From NCBI GenBank assembly GCA_946811695.1, contig OX328123.1, positions 155,597,580 to 155,661,579 of the forward strand: a stretch of DNA of 64,000 bases, given 5' to 3'. The DNA is from Gonocerus acuteangulatus (taxonomy: Eukaryota > Arthropoda > Insecta > Hemiptera > Coreidae). Both the position numbers and the translations under genes were made by a program. The notes beneath the pieces are model-generated. The model saw only the letters and a list, made by a program, of their open reading frames with translations. It was not told the origin of the DNA and ran no database searches. Position 1 is the stretch's first letter. Each line of letters opens with the position of its first letter. Of this stretch, positions 47,161 through 57,582 are shown piece by piece.

Positions 47161-47909
47161 GGTAAATGTGAAGGAGCACGGTCTCCACACCGATCCTTTT
47201 GAAATGTTGCACTATAACGTATTTTGATGCACTAAACACGAATCCGTTAAAAAAAAAGCTCGCTTTTCACTAGAAAAGAAGTTATTAAGCACCAAAGTTC
47301 ACTGTTATGGAAGTTATAAAAGACGGGGTAACAGCGTATTTGTAAACACGCGCATGCGCAATAGTCCTTAATGACGAAGTGTAATTGAAATTTAGACTCA
47401 CCTTGTGGTAGCTGACTTGGTCGTAAATTGTCGCTTTTGGGCATACGTGCTATGCGTTTCCGCTCGCTCAAGAAGATATCAAAACCCCTAGCCAATCTAA
47501 CTCGCTAAAATTAATAGAATTCTATTAATTTTAGCGAGTTGGATTGACTAGAGTTTTGATATCTTCTTAAAATTTAAAAAAAAAAAAAATAAAGAATGGT
47601 TTATTATTTAAAAAAAATATTTTTGAATAACTAACTGGAGATAAATTGATAAATAATTGATGGTAAATTTCAATTAGACATCCTTATTACGAACTTTTCC
47701 ATACCCGCGCATGCGCATGTTGACAAACATAGTAGGTTACATTAGCTTTCAGAACCCGCACAACAGTGAACTTTAGTGTTTCATAACTTCTTTCCTAGTG
47801 AAAAGCGAGCTTTTTTTTTTTAACGGATTCGTGTTTAGTGCATCAAAACGCGTTATAGTGCAACATTTCAAAAGGATCGGTGTGGAGACCGCGCTCCTTC
47901 ACATTTACC
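47161..47909. mobile_element. Merlin-like palindromic element, 749 bp
   Basis: Ends GGTAAATGTGAAGGAGC and inverse. TAAAATTC at 47153-47160 and 47910-47917 is a perfect 8-bp duplication. The centre AATTAATAGAATTCTATTAA is a perfect palindrome, and TGGCATACGTGCTATGCG-like blocks lie in one arm. Confidence 0.88.
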
Positions 47910-48438
47910 TAAAATTCTTAGAATGAGTAGAATGAAAATCAGAAGAAACATAACAAAAAAAAGAAGAAAAAAGGCTATTATATTGAAGTTTATATAAGTA
48001 TATAGGTGCTAATAGTAACAAACAGATAAGATAATACATACCTATGGATGTTGACAGTTAAGTAACCATTGTGGAAGTGTCTAAGAAAAAAGGGATCTAC
48101 TAGGGTAAATGAAACGGAAACAAACTAGGTGGTGGGAGATCGGTAGGGATCAAAGACCTGTTTATGACATTTTATGACAGGAAAGGAGAGAAAGGTGATA
48201 ATGGAAGGATACACAAGGGGCATGGGAAAATACTAGGTGGGAGGTCGGGAGAGTTTTTGAAAAATATTAGCGTACTCCCGACCTCCCACCTAGTATTTTC
48301 CCATGCCCATTGTGTATCCTTCCATTAACACCTTTCTCTCCTTTCCTGTCATAAAATGTCATAAACAGGCCTTTGATCCCCACCGACCTCCCACCACCTT
48401 GTTTGTTTCCGTTTCATTTACCCTAGTAGATTCCTTTT

Positions 48439-48584
48439 AGCACTTTCCTCCGAAGGAAAGTAGCTATTGAGGTTGGACTCATGACGGAATTTTTGAAAAA
48501 TTTCTTCAAATCTTTATCGATCCTACCTAGTAGACACCGAAAATGACCCCCGTTAAAATTTATATATATATCTATATATATATG

Positions 48585-48653
<69 letters not shown>

Positions 48654-49695
48654 CTGTTAACACGATAGCGGCCAGAGTTTTTGTTTTTTCGTCACGAAAC
48701 TTGGTATATAGCATTCAATTAGCAAACGATTGAACGAGTTCGTTAACCACCAAAATCGGTCCACCGGAAGGGGGGGTTTACCCCGAACCCAAAACACTAA
48801 TTTGACCATTTCAGCCGTAATATTTGTTATATTTCAACGAAACTTGGTATTCGTACTGGTAATATAGAGAGAAAAGTGAGCTATAAAAATAAACTAAATC
48901 GGTTCATAAGGAGGGGGGGTTTACTCAGGACCGACAATACCAATTCGCCACTACCAGCCGTGATTTTAGGTATATTTCGACGAAACTCGGTATTCATAGT
49001 GGTAATCTACAGGTAAATATGTGTTGTAAAAACAAACTAAATCGGTTCATTAGGAGGGGGGGGGGGGGGTTACTCCGGACCCGCAATACCAATTCGCCAC
49101 TACCAACCGTGATTTTTGGTATATTTCGACGAAACTCGGTATTCGTAGTGGTAATCTACAGGTAAATATGTGTTGTAAAAATAAACTAAATCGGTTCATT
49201 AGGAGGGGGGGTTTACTCCGGACCTAAATTACTAATATACTCATACTGGTCGTAATTTCTGCTGTATTGTAACGAAACGCGGTATACGTCGTGGGTAACT
49301 CATGAGAAAGAAGTGTTGTAAAAATGAGCTGAATCGGTCAATCGGAAAGGGGGGTTTACTTTGTAATATATTTCAATAGAAAAGCCAGCCAGACATAGGT
49401 TCACAAAGGCGCCGCAAGGAGCGCTAGAGGGACTGTATCCGGTTCCTGCGTTAGATCAAAATACAATAATATGAGGATTTTGTATTTATTACGTAGTGTA
49501 GTAGGTACCATGTGTAAACATAACTCTGGAAGCAAATTAATAATTTATCAGTTACTCATTACAAAATTAAAAGAGAACTATTCATGTTTTTATTTTATTT
49601 ATGTAGGATATTTTAAGCAAATTGTTCTGGAAAGCAGTCTACACTACCCAAATTCTGAGGAAAGTGCTTAGTTATGCAGCTCCTGCGTGACGGAC
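48439..49695 (+). mobile_element. Satellite-carrying element, copy 2 (five units)
   Basis: Same ends as 22424-23530 (AGCACTTTCC...GTGACGGAC) and about 95% like it by eye, but with one more 145-bp unit. The site at 56480 (AGATTCCTTTTTCCTTAGAC) is an unoccupied relative of its target, which fixes the ends and implies a short T-run duplication of about three bases. Confidence 0.85.
48557..48648. repeat. (TA)n microsatellite
   Basis: TA run between the leader and the satellite array of copy 2. Confidence 0.9.
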
Positions 49696-50143
49696 TTTTT
49701 TCTTAGACACTTCCACAATGGTTACTTAACTGTCAACTTCCTCTGCCTCCAGGCATTTCCATATGTATGTAGTATCTTATCTGTTTGTTATTATTAGCAC
49801 CTATATACCTATATACTTATATAAACTTCAATATAATTGCCTTTTTTCTTCTTTTTTTTTGTTATGTTTCTTCTGATTTTCATTCTACTCATTCTAAGAA
49901 TTTCAGACCAAATTGTTCTTTTATAATAAGTGAATTAATTGCATTTATAGTTCTGTTACTTATCTCAATTATAAATCCTTTTTTTTTTGTATTAATTTCT
50001 GTTTTTCTTGTCATTTTAGCTGACGAAGGCTACCAATGAGTAGCCGAAACGTTCAAAATATAGATTTTTTTTTTTACCAAAAATCACATTGAGGTTTCTT
50101 TAGCCGAATCCCAACCATTCCATCTTTACTTATAAGTTTTATG

Positions 50144-51440
50144 TGTGTTGGGCGTTAAACAACAACGCCTTTCTGTATAGGTTTCGTTTCCGAAGGAATG
50201 CAGCTATTGAGGTTATACTTATAAAAGAATTGCTGAAAATTGTCTTCTACTTTCTAATAGATACCAAAAATGAATTTATTGCTTTCCATTAGTATAAAAT
50301 AATACGCTAGCGTGAAAAAATCTTCTTTTTTACAATGACAATAACACAAAGCATATTTCAACGAATTTGGGTAGCCTATAGAGTATTTTGCTCTTCACGG
50401 TATTTATCATACAGATTGATGGGCGATAGTGTACATAGTTTCAAAGTAGCCAACAAAAGGTATTACTTGTCTCCATTATATTGTACTATATTCTCTGTAT
50501 TGAAAATTTTATTACCAGTGCCACATTTTGTTTTATTCCTTATTAATCAAGAACATTTATTTTTAAGAGAAACAATTTACTTCGAATTTTCCAATCATCT
50601 TAAATTCAGGAGAAGCTTTTAAATAATCTTTGGAAAGTCTGAAATGAAATTAATATGTTTGTAAAGATAAAATACTCAAATAAACAAAGAATTGTTAACG
50701 TACGAAACACTTAGTAATTCAATTTTTGTAAAAATACATTTGAAATTTGAAGAACTACAGACTATAAATAGACATTTCTCTTTGGTGTAAAATTTCTTAC
50801 CAATGATTTTTTCTCTTATATCGATCTTTTAAAGCGGTCGGTAAATTATGTCGATAAAGAAAGCAGGACGTCAACCCCGGGGGCATAATATTTCCCAAGT
50901 GTTTTTTATTTTTTAAGTTTAAATTTACTTTCATGAATATTTTAAATGAATTTCAGAATTTATATGGGGTTTTCAAGGAATTAATAAAGAAATAGTATCA
51001 ACTATAGTGAGTTTTGTTTATACAAGTATACATTTTTATATTAACTTGATTATTTATAGAAGGCAAAGTTATATTATCCTTCAAATAAGTAGACCAAAGT
51101 GAGAGTATGAAATGAGTAAATGCAACATTAATCAGTTTTTCAGACGTTTATTTTGGATATTAGTGACAATTATTTCTTTTGATATGCTGTCATTATGATA
51201 GTGACAAAGTTAGTCAATTTTTAGTATAATAGCGTTGTTCCTTTTTTTTAAATAATCAAGCCATTGAATCAGGTTTTTGTATGGAAATTATAACATTTTA
51301 GTCCCAAGGAGTTGATCTACAAAAAACTGTAAACATAATTCTAGAAACTGTTTTTTTTTTTAACAAGAGTTTCAAGCTGTAGATGTTTTGGCCATTAGCC
51401 ATTCTAATCCTGCAAGTGCCAAATTAAAGGAAAACATTGC
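50144..51440. other. No gene; diverged head of a satellite-carrying element
   Basis: 50190-50330 resembles the leader of the elements at 22424 and 48439 (CCGAAGGAATGCAGCTATTG). The rest is AT-rich with no supported feature. Confidence 0.35.
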
Positions 51441-51445
51441 CGATG

Positions 51446-51850
51446 GTTCTGCCATTTGCATATCTCCCTTTCAATGCTCAGTATACTAAGTGAAACTCAA
51501 AATAAATAGACTATGCTTCATTTAGGAGCAGGGTATGCTTTGAGAGATAAGGAAAGGGTGATAGTGTTTATTGTTTATCTATACTTAGCCAAATCTAAGG
51601 CTGGAAACTATTTAAATTATAACATTGCTTTTCCAATAGATGGTTTAGTTAAATAGAAAAGGGTGTGGCCTTTATTCCTGGTAGAAAATTGGGGGGTACA
51701 AATTCTCTCTGTTATAACCTTATCACTAGGCAGCCTAAAACGTTTTCAGCCTTAGCTTAGGCTAAGTGTTGATAAATATTAAACACTATCGCCCTTGCCT
51801 GACCTCTCAAAGCCTTCTCTAGTCTTAATTGAGACATATTCAGTTTTTAT
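51446..51850. mobile_element. Palindromic MITE, copy 2
   Basis: Shares with 33225-33693 the blocks AGGAGCAGGG, GCTTTGAGAG, GGGTGTGGCCT and CTCTCAAAGCCTTC in the same order. The right terminal repeat is missing. Confidence 0.6.
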
Positions 51851-51887
51851 AGCGATCCAAAGATGGATTTGTTTCTTGTATTGGGAA

Positions 51888-52130
51888 CTAGCTGAATACC
51901 TGTGCTTCGTCAAGGCAGATAAGTAGTTTTTTATTGCGTTAAATAATGTATCATCAAAATTAATGCTACTATATAATTTTTCGCAGTTTATTATAGTATG
52001 GTTCCCATCATGCTATACGTTATACTGCATCAATTGATAAGTAATCAGAGTATAATGTTTCTTGACACTTGGGCGCTCCGGACCAGTGTCAAGAAAAACA
52101 GATAACCCGTTATCTATAGGTTACCCATGG
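51888..52130 (-). mobile_element. Helitron-like 3' end fragment
   Basis: On the minus strand it ends CGAAGCACAGGTATTCAGCT followed by AGT, the CTAG-T terminus style of arthropod Helitrons. No rolling-circle or helicase frame is present; the upstream limit is unclear. Confidence 0.4.
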
Positions 52131-52980
52131 GTGTATATAAGGGGGGGATGAGGGGGGTGCACCCCCCCATTTTGATTTCAACGGTAAAAATGTGTTAAAA
52201 ATAAATTAAATAAGATCACTTAGTTCAAGGGTTCGGGATATTATTATCTCGGATGTACCATTACCAGGTATAGCATAAACTGTATGGGGGACAAGTTGAA
52301 ATGAACCGCAATTAAAATGGTCATTTTGTCCCTCATAGCATAAACTCTATGAGGGACTATGTCTAGTAATTCAAGGAGTGCCATCATAGTTGAAATTAAC
52401 CGCAATTAAAAATAATACTATGAAATATATACAGTTCAGTAACGCCTGTTCTTTTATCGTCCTAGCAACACATTCTGCCTAGGCGAGCATGCTCTCTTTA
52501 AAACTAAAAATTCAAACACCTTTAAAAATATTTAAAAATTTGAATATCAAAAAAAATTTTCTTAGCGAGTGTTTACATCCCAAAGGGAGTGTCCATGAAA
52601 ATTTCAATTTTTTCTGTCGAGTGGTTTGGGCTGGGCGATGATAGGTGAGTGAGTGGTATTTGACAAATATATAGTAGATTGGTAGACTGCACAACTGTCG
52701 GGAATATTCCTCCCGAAAGTTTGTGCATGCAGAATTGAACTTTTCCATCCTTCTGAACAGGCTACAGAAGAAAAATCAAAGGTTGCCATACTATACAAAA
52801 CAACTCCCTTTCGTTTAAATAATTTAATATATCTTTTTGCAAAATTATATTTTATAATTTAGTTTTGTTTTTTTTATGATAAAACAATCAGTCGAACTTA
52901 AATTTTGTAGTTTAGACATTGTCATTCTGGTATTAGCATCCGCTTGCTATTTGCCAAAAATAATTTCTATTAAATGCATT
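52131..52980. other. No gene seen
   Basis: A diverged direct repeat of roughly 110 bp (AGCATAAACTGTATG / AGCATAAACTCTATG, each followed by GAACCGCAATTAAAA or TTAACCGCAATTAAAA) lies at 52268-52410. No exon supported. Confidence 0.4.
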
Positions 52981-52987
52981 AATTATG

Positions 52988-53233
52988 TCGCACTAGTATT
53001 TCTAAAGTGACACAGCTCAAAATAAAACCAACTGAAAATGTGTCACTCTTGCCTATGTAGGGGGCATAGCATTAAGACAGGAAGAGTGACACAAGTGCCC
53101 TCTGGTTCACAAGCTCTGAAGCTAGGTACTTACAGTTTTGATTATTGATAAAGAGATATTTACCATGTCTTTCATAGTCATAACTGAAAAACACTGATTT
53201 TTGAGTTGTGTCATTTTAGAAATACTAGTGCGA
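52988..53233. mobile_element. MITE, 246 bp
   Basis: Ends TCGCACTAGTATTTCTAAAG and its inverse (CTTTTAGAA-type variant, right end ACTAGTGCGA). Inverted repeats continue through GACACAGCTC / GAGTTGTGTC, about 30 bp in all. Non-coding. Confidence 0.75.
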
Positions 53234-54060
53234 TATATTAATGTATCATACAGTTATTAATTCTTCTCAATTTTTTTGAAAAGAAAAAATGGCACAAAGC
53301 CGAATTGTCATTTAGACGAAGAAATTAAAAAACAAAAGATTTGGTTGAAGTGCTGATAAACTGAAAAGGTGTTTTTAATAATTGTCTATTTATTTATTCG
53401 GGATTTGTAACTTTCACCTTAACTCACATAACCTATATTATGGGGTCACCATTTCATAATACAATGGATATTTGAGTAATATTTTCTACATAAATGATGA
53501 AAGGCAATTATGACTGGTCATGTTTTGCTGTTAATGTGATTTATATTTATAATTTTTTTTCAAAAAGAGAGTAAATGCCAACTACTTTATGGCCAGACTC
53601 CTTTTCTATCTTGTAAATTTCTAATGACCAGTTTTTAAGGCTGACTGATGGCCAAGTTACAGGCGGGCTCTTATTTATTAATTAATTAATTTTAAGGGCC
53701 TCAATTTCTAGATTAAGATTAAGTTGTTCGTCCTAAATTTCTTTCCATTCCATTCCATTCAACTAGGAAGAAAGTTATTAAGCACTAAAGTTCACTGTTA
53801 TGTAGGTTAGGAAAGCTGGCGTAAACAATGATATTTGCAACATGCGCTTGCGCTGCGATGTAAAATTGGGAAATAAAGAACTCTCATTTGAAATCTTGAT
53901 TCATTATTTTTTGAAAAATAATTTTAAATTCTAAGGGGCTCCTCACCCCATCGTAACATGTCGCATATGGGCATACGTGCTATGCGTTTCTGTTTGCTCA
54001 AGAAGATATCTAAACTCTAGTCAATCCAACTCACTAAAATTAATAAAATTCTATTTATTA

Positions 54061-54248
54061 AAAGGAGATCATTGACCGTTGATGATGCAAGGTAGGGATT
54101 GTCGGGGTTCGGTCACTGCTTCTTAATAAAACTACATTTTATCGTGAAAATGGTTTTATTGTGCCAACGTTTCGGCTTGAACTTCAAGCCTTCATCAGGG
54201 CGATGGGAAGGCTGAGAACTATACCTCACAGATGTGGTATCATTTCTG
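54061..54248 (-). mobile_element. Compact 188-bp element with hammerhead-like motif, 15-bp target duplication
   Basis: AAAATTCTATTTATT at 54046-54060 and 54249-54263 is a perfect duplication. On the minus strand the motif CTGATGA, GGCTTGAAGTTCAAGCC, GAAACGTT occupies 54198-54166. It is followed by ATAAAACCATTTTCACG-type sequence and TGCATCATCAACGGTCA, shared with the element at 43756. Confidence 0.85.
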
Positions 54249-54553
54249 AAAATTCTATTTATTTTAGCGAGTTGGATTGACTAGAGTTTTGATATCTTCT
54301 TAAGATAGATAAGCGAGTGGAAACGCTTAGCACATATGCCCATAATGCAAAATAAATATAAAATATAAATACTTCATTCTTCTTTAGCTTATCTCCTAGA
54401 CATCTTCTAATCTTTCGTTTTCGGCAGCGAAATGAAAGATTATTTTTATTTAACTATAATTTCTTGCCAAATTTTCCACAATCAATGGAATTGGTTAAAA
54501 GCTTAGTTTCGACTAAAAAATGTAATAATTATTCTCTCTTGTGAATAATTGCT

Positions 54554-54921
54554 GGGGCGAGGTTAGCTCAGTGGTAGAGCACTGGACTAATAAGCTGGAG
54601 GCCTGAGTTCAAATCCCGAGCAAGCACTAAAGATTTTTTCTTCTATTGTCTTTGTTCACCGGTTGAATTCGGCCTCCCTGACCGTCCCTAGGCCAACCCA
54701 GCCTTTAATTAATTTAATAATGGGTACCTCGGTTGGTGCCAATGACTCTAGCAGTCGAAGCAGCCAAGGGGAAAATCAGGCGGCTGGAGCATAGTACTGA
54801 CCACACTATCTCCCTAGTGTGCCGTATGGTCATGAATCAGATACCTCTATAGTGTCTGCCCCTCAGGGCCCTCGAGGCCTGTTACAGGACTGATTTTTTT
54901 TTATTTATTTTTTTTTTTTAT
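54554..54921 (+). mobile_element. tRNA-derived SINE, family B, second copy
   Basis: The head GGTTAGCTCAGTGGTAGAGC and B box AGTTCAAATCCCG are intact. The body matches 23905-24265 and ends GGACTGATT plus T-rich tail. TTGTGAATAATTGCT flanks it at 54539-54553 and 54922-54936 (15 bp). Confidence 0.92.
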
Positions 54922-55060
54922 TTGTGAATAATTGCTATAAATTCATGCAACTTCATTATTATTATTCAGCAAACTTATGTGACTTTTTCACAATTATCAG
55001 AGGGCGCTAATTATAAAGGCATTAGCTAATAACGGCGAAAGAAAAAAAAATGTAGAGAAT

Positions 55061-55669
55061 GTACCGCTAGATATCGCAAGAAGCTGTCACAGTAGTGGCT
55101 TTCAGAAAGAGCCTTATTACAAAAGTGGCTATCAGTCTCGAATGGATTAATAAGACTGTATAAAATGTACGTCATATGTTAAAGAGGATAGTTACATTAA
55201 TTTTTAAAGTGAAGAAACGATATTACTACAAATTTTAGAATGACTTCGGAATTAGCATTTTCAAAAATATTGAACAATGGTAGCAGAATTCAAAATGTCT
55301 AAAAATATTTCTAACTACATATTTATTGTCAATGTACACGGTTGCCGATTCTTCAAAATGGCTTGATAAATATTCGTTCTACCATGTAAAGAGCCATTTA
55401 AAAGTTTTGTGAAAATTAAAAATATTTTCTTCCAAAGTTGTGTAGTTTTTTTTTGCTTCCTGAAAAATGTTGTTAATGGCATTTAGATCCCTTAGCAATT
55501 ACACTCTTCAAATATTACCTATTTTAGTTATAAAATGTAGTTTTATTTAACAAATGACCACACCCAGATCATCTATACCTTCTGAGTACCAACGCTCGAC
55601 TGTCTCCTCACTATGTACAGTATTGCATTATATAGCTTTCAATAACCATTCATTTAATATTGTCTTTAG
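55061..55669. other. Upstream of deltex first coding exon
   Basis: No upstream exon or promoter can be assigned. The acceptor TGTCTTTAG at 55661-55669 shows that a 5' untranslated exon lies further left. Confidence 0.4.
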
Positions 55670-55671
55670 AT

Positions 55672-56025
55672 ATGGCAGGCCATGCAGTTGTTGTGTGGGA
55701 ATGGGAAAACCGTCAAGGAAGATGGAGACCCTACAGTCCAGAAGTGTCACAACTCTTGGAAAGAGCTCATTCGAAAAGATTGACTCGAGTAATGTTGAGC
55801 GATGCTGATCCCATCCTAGACAAGTACTATATCAACCTTCGTACTAGGCAGCAATGCTCTGAAGATTCTGGAATGGGTATTCCACACAATGTTCGAAGAA
55901 TGTGCTATCCTGCTGATTCACCTGCTGGGAAGGGAGCGAAATGGGAATGGGCAGGAGATGGACCTACCGAGTGGCATGTTTATGACATGGAAGTACAATG
56001 CCTTATTGAAGCCGCTTGGGCAAAG
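55672..56025 (+). CDS. dx: Deltex exon with WWE domain 1 and start of WWE 2
   Basis: Deltex is a cytoplasmic RING-type E3 ligase that binds Notch ankyrin repeats through its WWE domains and steers Notch trafficking. After the acceptor at 55668-55669, two bases precede the ATG. 118 codons follow to the donor AAG then GTATCT, in phase 0. Residues 1-80 form WWE 1 ([20 protein letters not shown], later [13 protein letters not shown]). Residues about 90-118 open WWE 2 ([20 protein letters not shown]). The Met fits the known N-terminus, so I take it as the start. Confidence 0.93.
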
Positions 56026-56164
56026 GTATCTTCTTATATTTATATACAGTTTCATTAACAACTTCCTATATCATAATTTGTTTTCTAAGGAGTCCAAAAG
56101 TAAAGTGTTCCATCACAAAATTACTAAATTAGACAAGTTATAAAACAACCCTTAATTATCCAAA

Positions 56165-56590
56165 AAGGTGGTGGGAGAAAGGTCGGTAAGGATCAAAAGG
56201 CATGTTTATGACAGGAAAGGAGAAAAAGGTGTTAATGGAAGGATACCCAAGGGGCATGAGAAAATCTAGGTGGGAGGTCGGGAGAGTTTTTGGAAAATAT
56301 TAGCGTACATAGGAGAAAACTCTCCCGACCTCCCACCTAGATTTTCCCATGCCCCTTGGGTATCCTTCCATTAACATTTTTTTCTTCTTTCCTGTCATAA
56401 AATGTCATAAACATGCCTTTTGATCCTTACCGACCTTTCTCCCACCACCTGCTGTTTTCAGTTACATATACCCCAGTAGATTCCTTTTTCCTTAGACACT
56501 TTCACAATGGTTACTTAATTGCCAACCTTGGTCTTCCTCTGCCGCTCGGCATTTCCACTGGTATGTAGTATCTTATTTCTTTGTAAAATT
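56165..56590. mobile_element. Partial copy of the 46337 palindrome (centre and right arm)
   Basis: GGTGGTGGGAGAAAGGTCGG to GGTGGGAGGTCGGGAGAG, then the inverse, then AGATTCCTTTTTCCTTAGAC. It matches the centre and right arm of the 46337-50130 element and carries the unoccupied site where that copy has the satellite-carrying element. In deltex intron 1. Confidence 0.75.
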
Positions 56591-57582
56591 AATTAATGTT
56601 ACTATCAGCTACTATATTTGTCAATGGTATGTAGTTTCTTATTTCTTTGTAAAATCAATTAATGTTACTAATTACTATTAAAATCAATTATTGTACCTAT
56701 TTATTTTTAGGCTTTAATATCTTTGGTGGGGGATTTGATAAACATCTATTCTTTTTTTTTTAGACTGTAAAGATAACTATGCTGTTTGAACTATTAGTCT
56801 ATGACTTACCAGTCTTGAGAAAATGAGTTTTCTGAAAGAGCTTATAAACTCAAAAATCAGCACGCGCAGTGAAACAAAGATTGCCGTCATTTTCAATCGA
56901 TTGACTCTAAACAAAATGTTAAAATTGTTTTGAACTACTCATTTTATGTGTAATTGATGGTAAACATATCATTTTTTTCTAAAATGATCAAGCAACCAGA
57001 TTATTTTTTTTCTGGACCTTTTTATTTTTAAATCACCCATGTGTGATTTGTGAATGCTTTTTTGCGTTCACAAATCACACATGGGTTGCGTTCACAAATC
57101 ACACACGTTGATAATAAACTTTTCTGAAAACTTCAAAAACAATAGTGTGTTTTGCTCCATTCCTATTAACATTTCAGGCATTTAAAGGTACTTTTCAGAA
57201 AGTAAATTTAATCCTCTACAACGTTTATATTAACTACTTTTTTCATTACGGGCATACTTTCTACGTTATTGGCAGAGAAGTGACGAAAAACAAGGGTTTT
57301 ATCGGTGTTTGGCAATTTGTTACTCTTTGGTGTGCTTCAGCGAAAAAATGACAGATATGAAATTCAATTCTCTACAATAATCCGTCATAAAAATAACGCC
57401 TTGTCATTGGAGATTCCAGAGTTAGGGTCTCTGGAGAAGAACTGGAGAAAGTTGAGGGGTCGTGCATTAGGTCCAATGAAAGTACATTCGACCACGTTAA
57501 GACCCACCAAGTTTCGTTTTTAAATTTCAAAAATTGTGGGAAAAAAGGGGGTGTCAATCGAGTTTTGAACACCCTATATATA
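56591..57582. other. Deltex intron 1, no exon
   Basis: 57057-57110 has a direct and inverse CACAAATCACACA repeat around a CCCATGTGTGATTTGTG hairpin. The segment up to 57575 ends GAGTTTTGAACACCCTATAT and may be another repeat. No gene supported. Confidence 0.4.

Larger units (their letters stand above)
46337..50130. mobile_element. Large palindromic element with hammerhead-like ends, thrice invaded
   Basis: TATAAGTTTTATG at 46324-46336 and 50131-50143 is a perfect 13-bp duplication. After removal of two Merlin-like elements (left arm) and one satellite-carrying element (right arm), arms of roughly 570-600 bp pair around a centre near 48265. Motif copies lie near both ends in mirror orientation: minus strand 46443-46476 and plus strand 50020-50053 (CTGACGA, GGCTAC, CAATGA, GTAGCC, GAAACG). 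The left side has a 30-bp extension beyond the arm. A partial copy of the central palindrome lies at 56165-56590. Confidence 0.82.
53763..55060. mobile_element. Merlin-like palindromic element, decayed and twice invaded
   Basis: 53763-54060 and 54249-54360 carry the two halves of the shared core (GGGCATACGTGCTATGCGTT and its inverse). They are separated by a 188-bp insertion at 54061-54248. A SINE (54554-54921) interrupts the right arm, which ends near 55060 (AATTATAAAGGCATTAGC, as in the element at 37660). Terminal repeats are lost. Confidence 0.6.

Noticed and set aside
48650..49380. CRISPR-like array
   Set aside because: Units of 145 bp are contiguous with no unique spacers, and the genome is eukaryotic; this is a satellite array.
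50020..50053. Calling the CTGACGA...GAAACG motif an active ribozyme
   Set aside because: An extra A separates CTGACGA from stem II, and stem III with a cleavage triplet is not clear, so only hammerhead-like is claimed.
54554..54626. A functional tRNA gene
   Set aside because: The A and B boxes are good, but the unit has a conserved 270-bp body, a T-rich tail and a target duplication, and it recurs at 23905; it is a SINE head.
55889..56143. Alternative frames over the first deltex exon
   Set aside because: Out-of-frame shadows of the WWE-encoding frame; they run past the donor at 56026.
57145..57523. Overlapping frames in deltex intron 1
   Set aside because: No phase-compatible splice sites with the deltex exons and no motif; probably repeat sequence.
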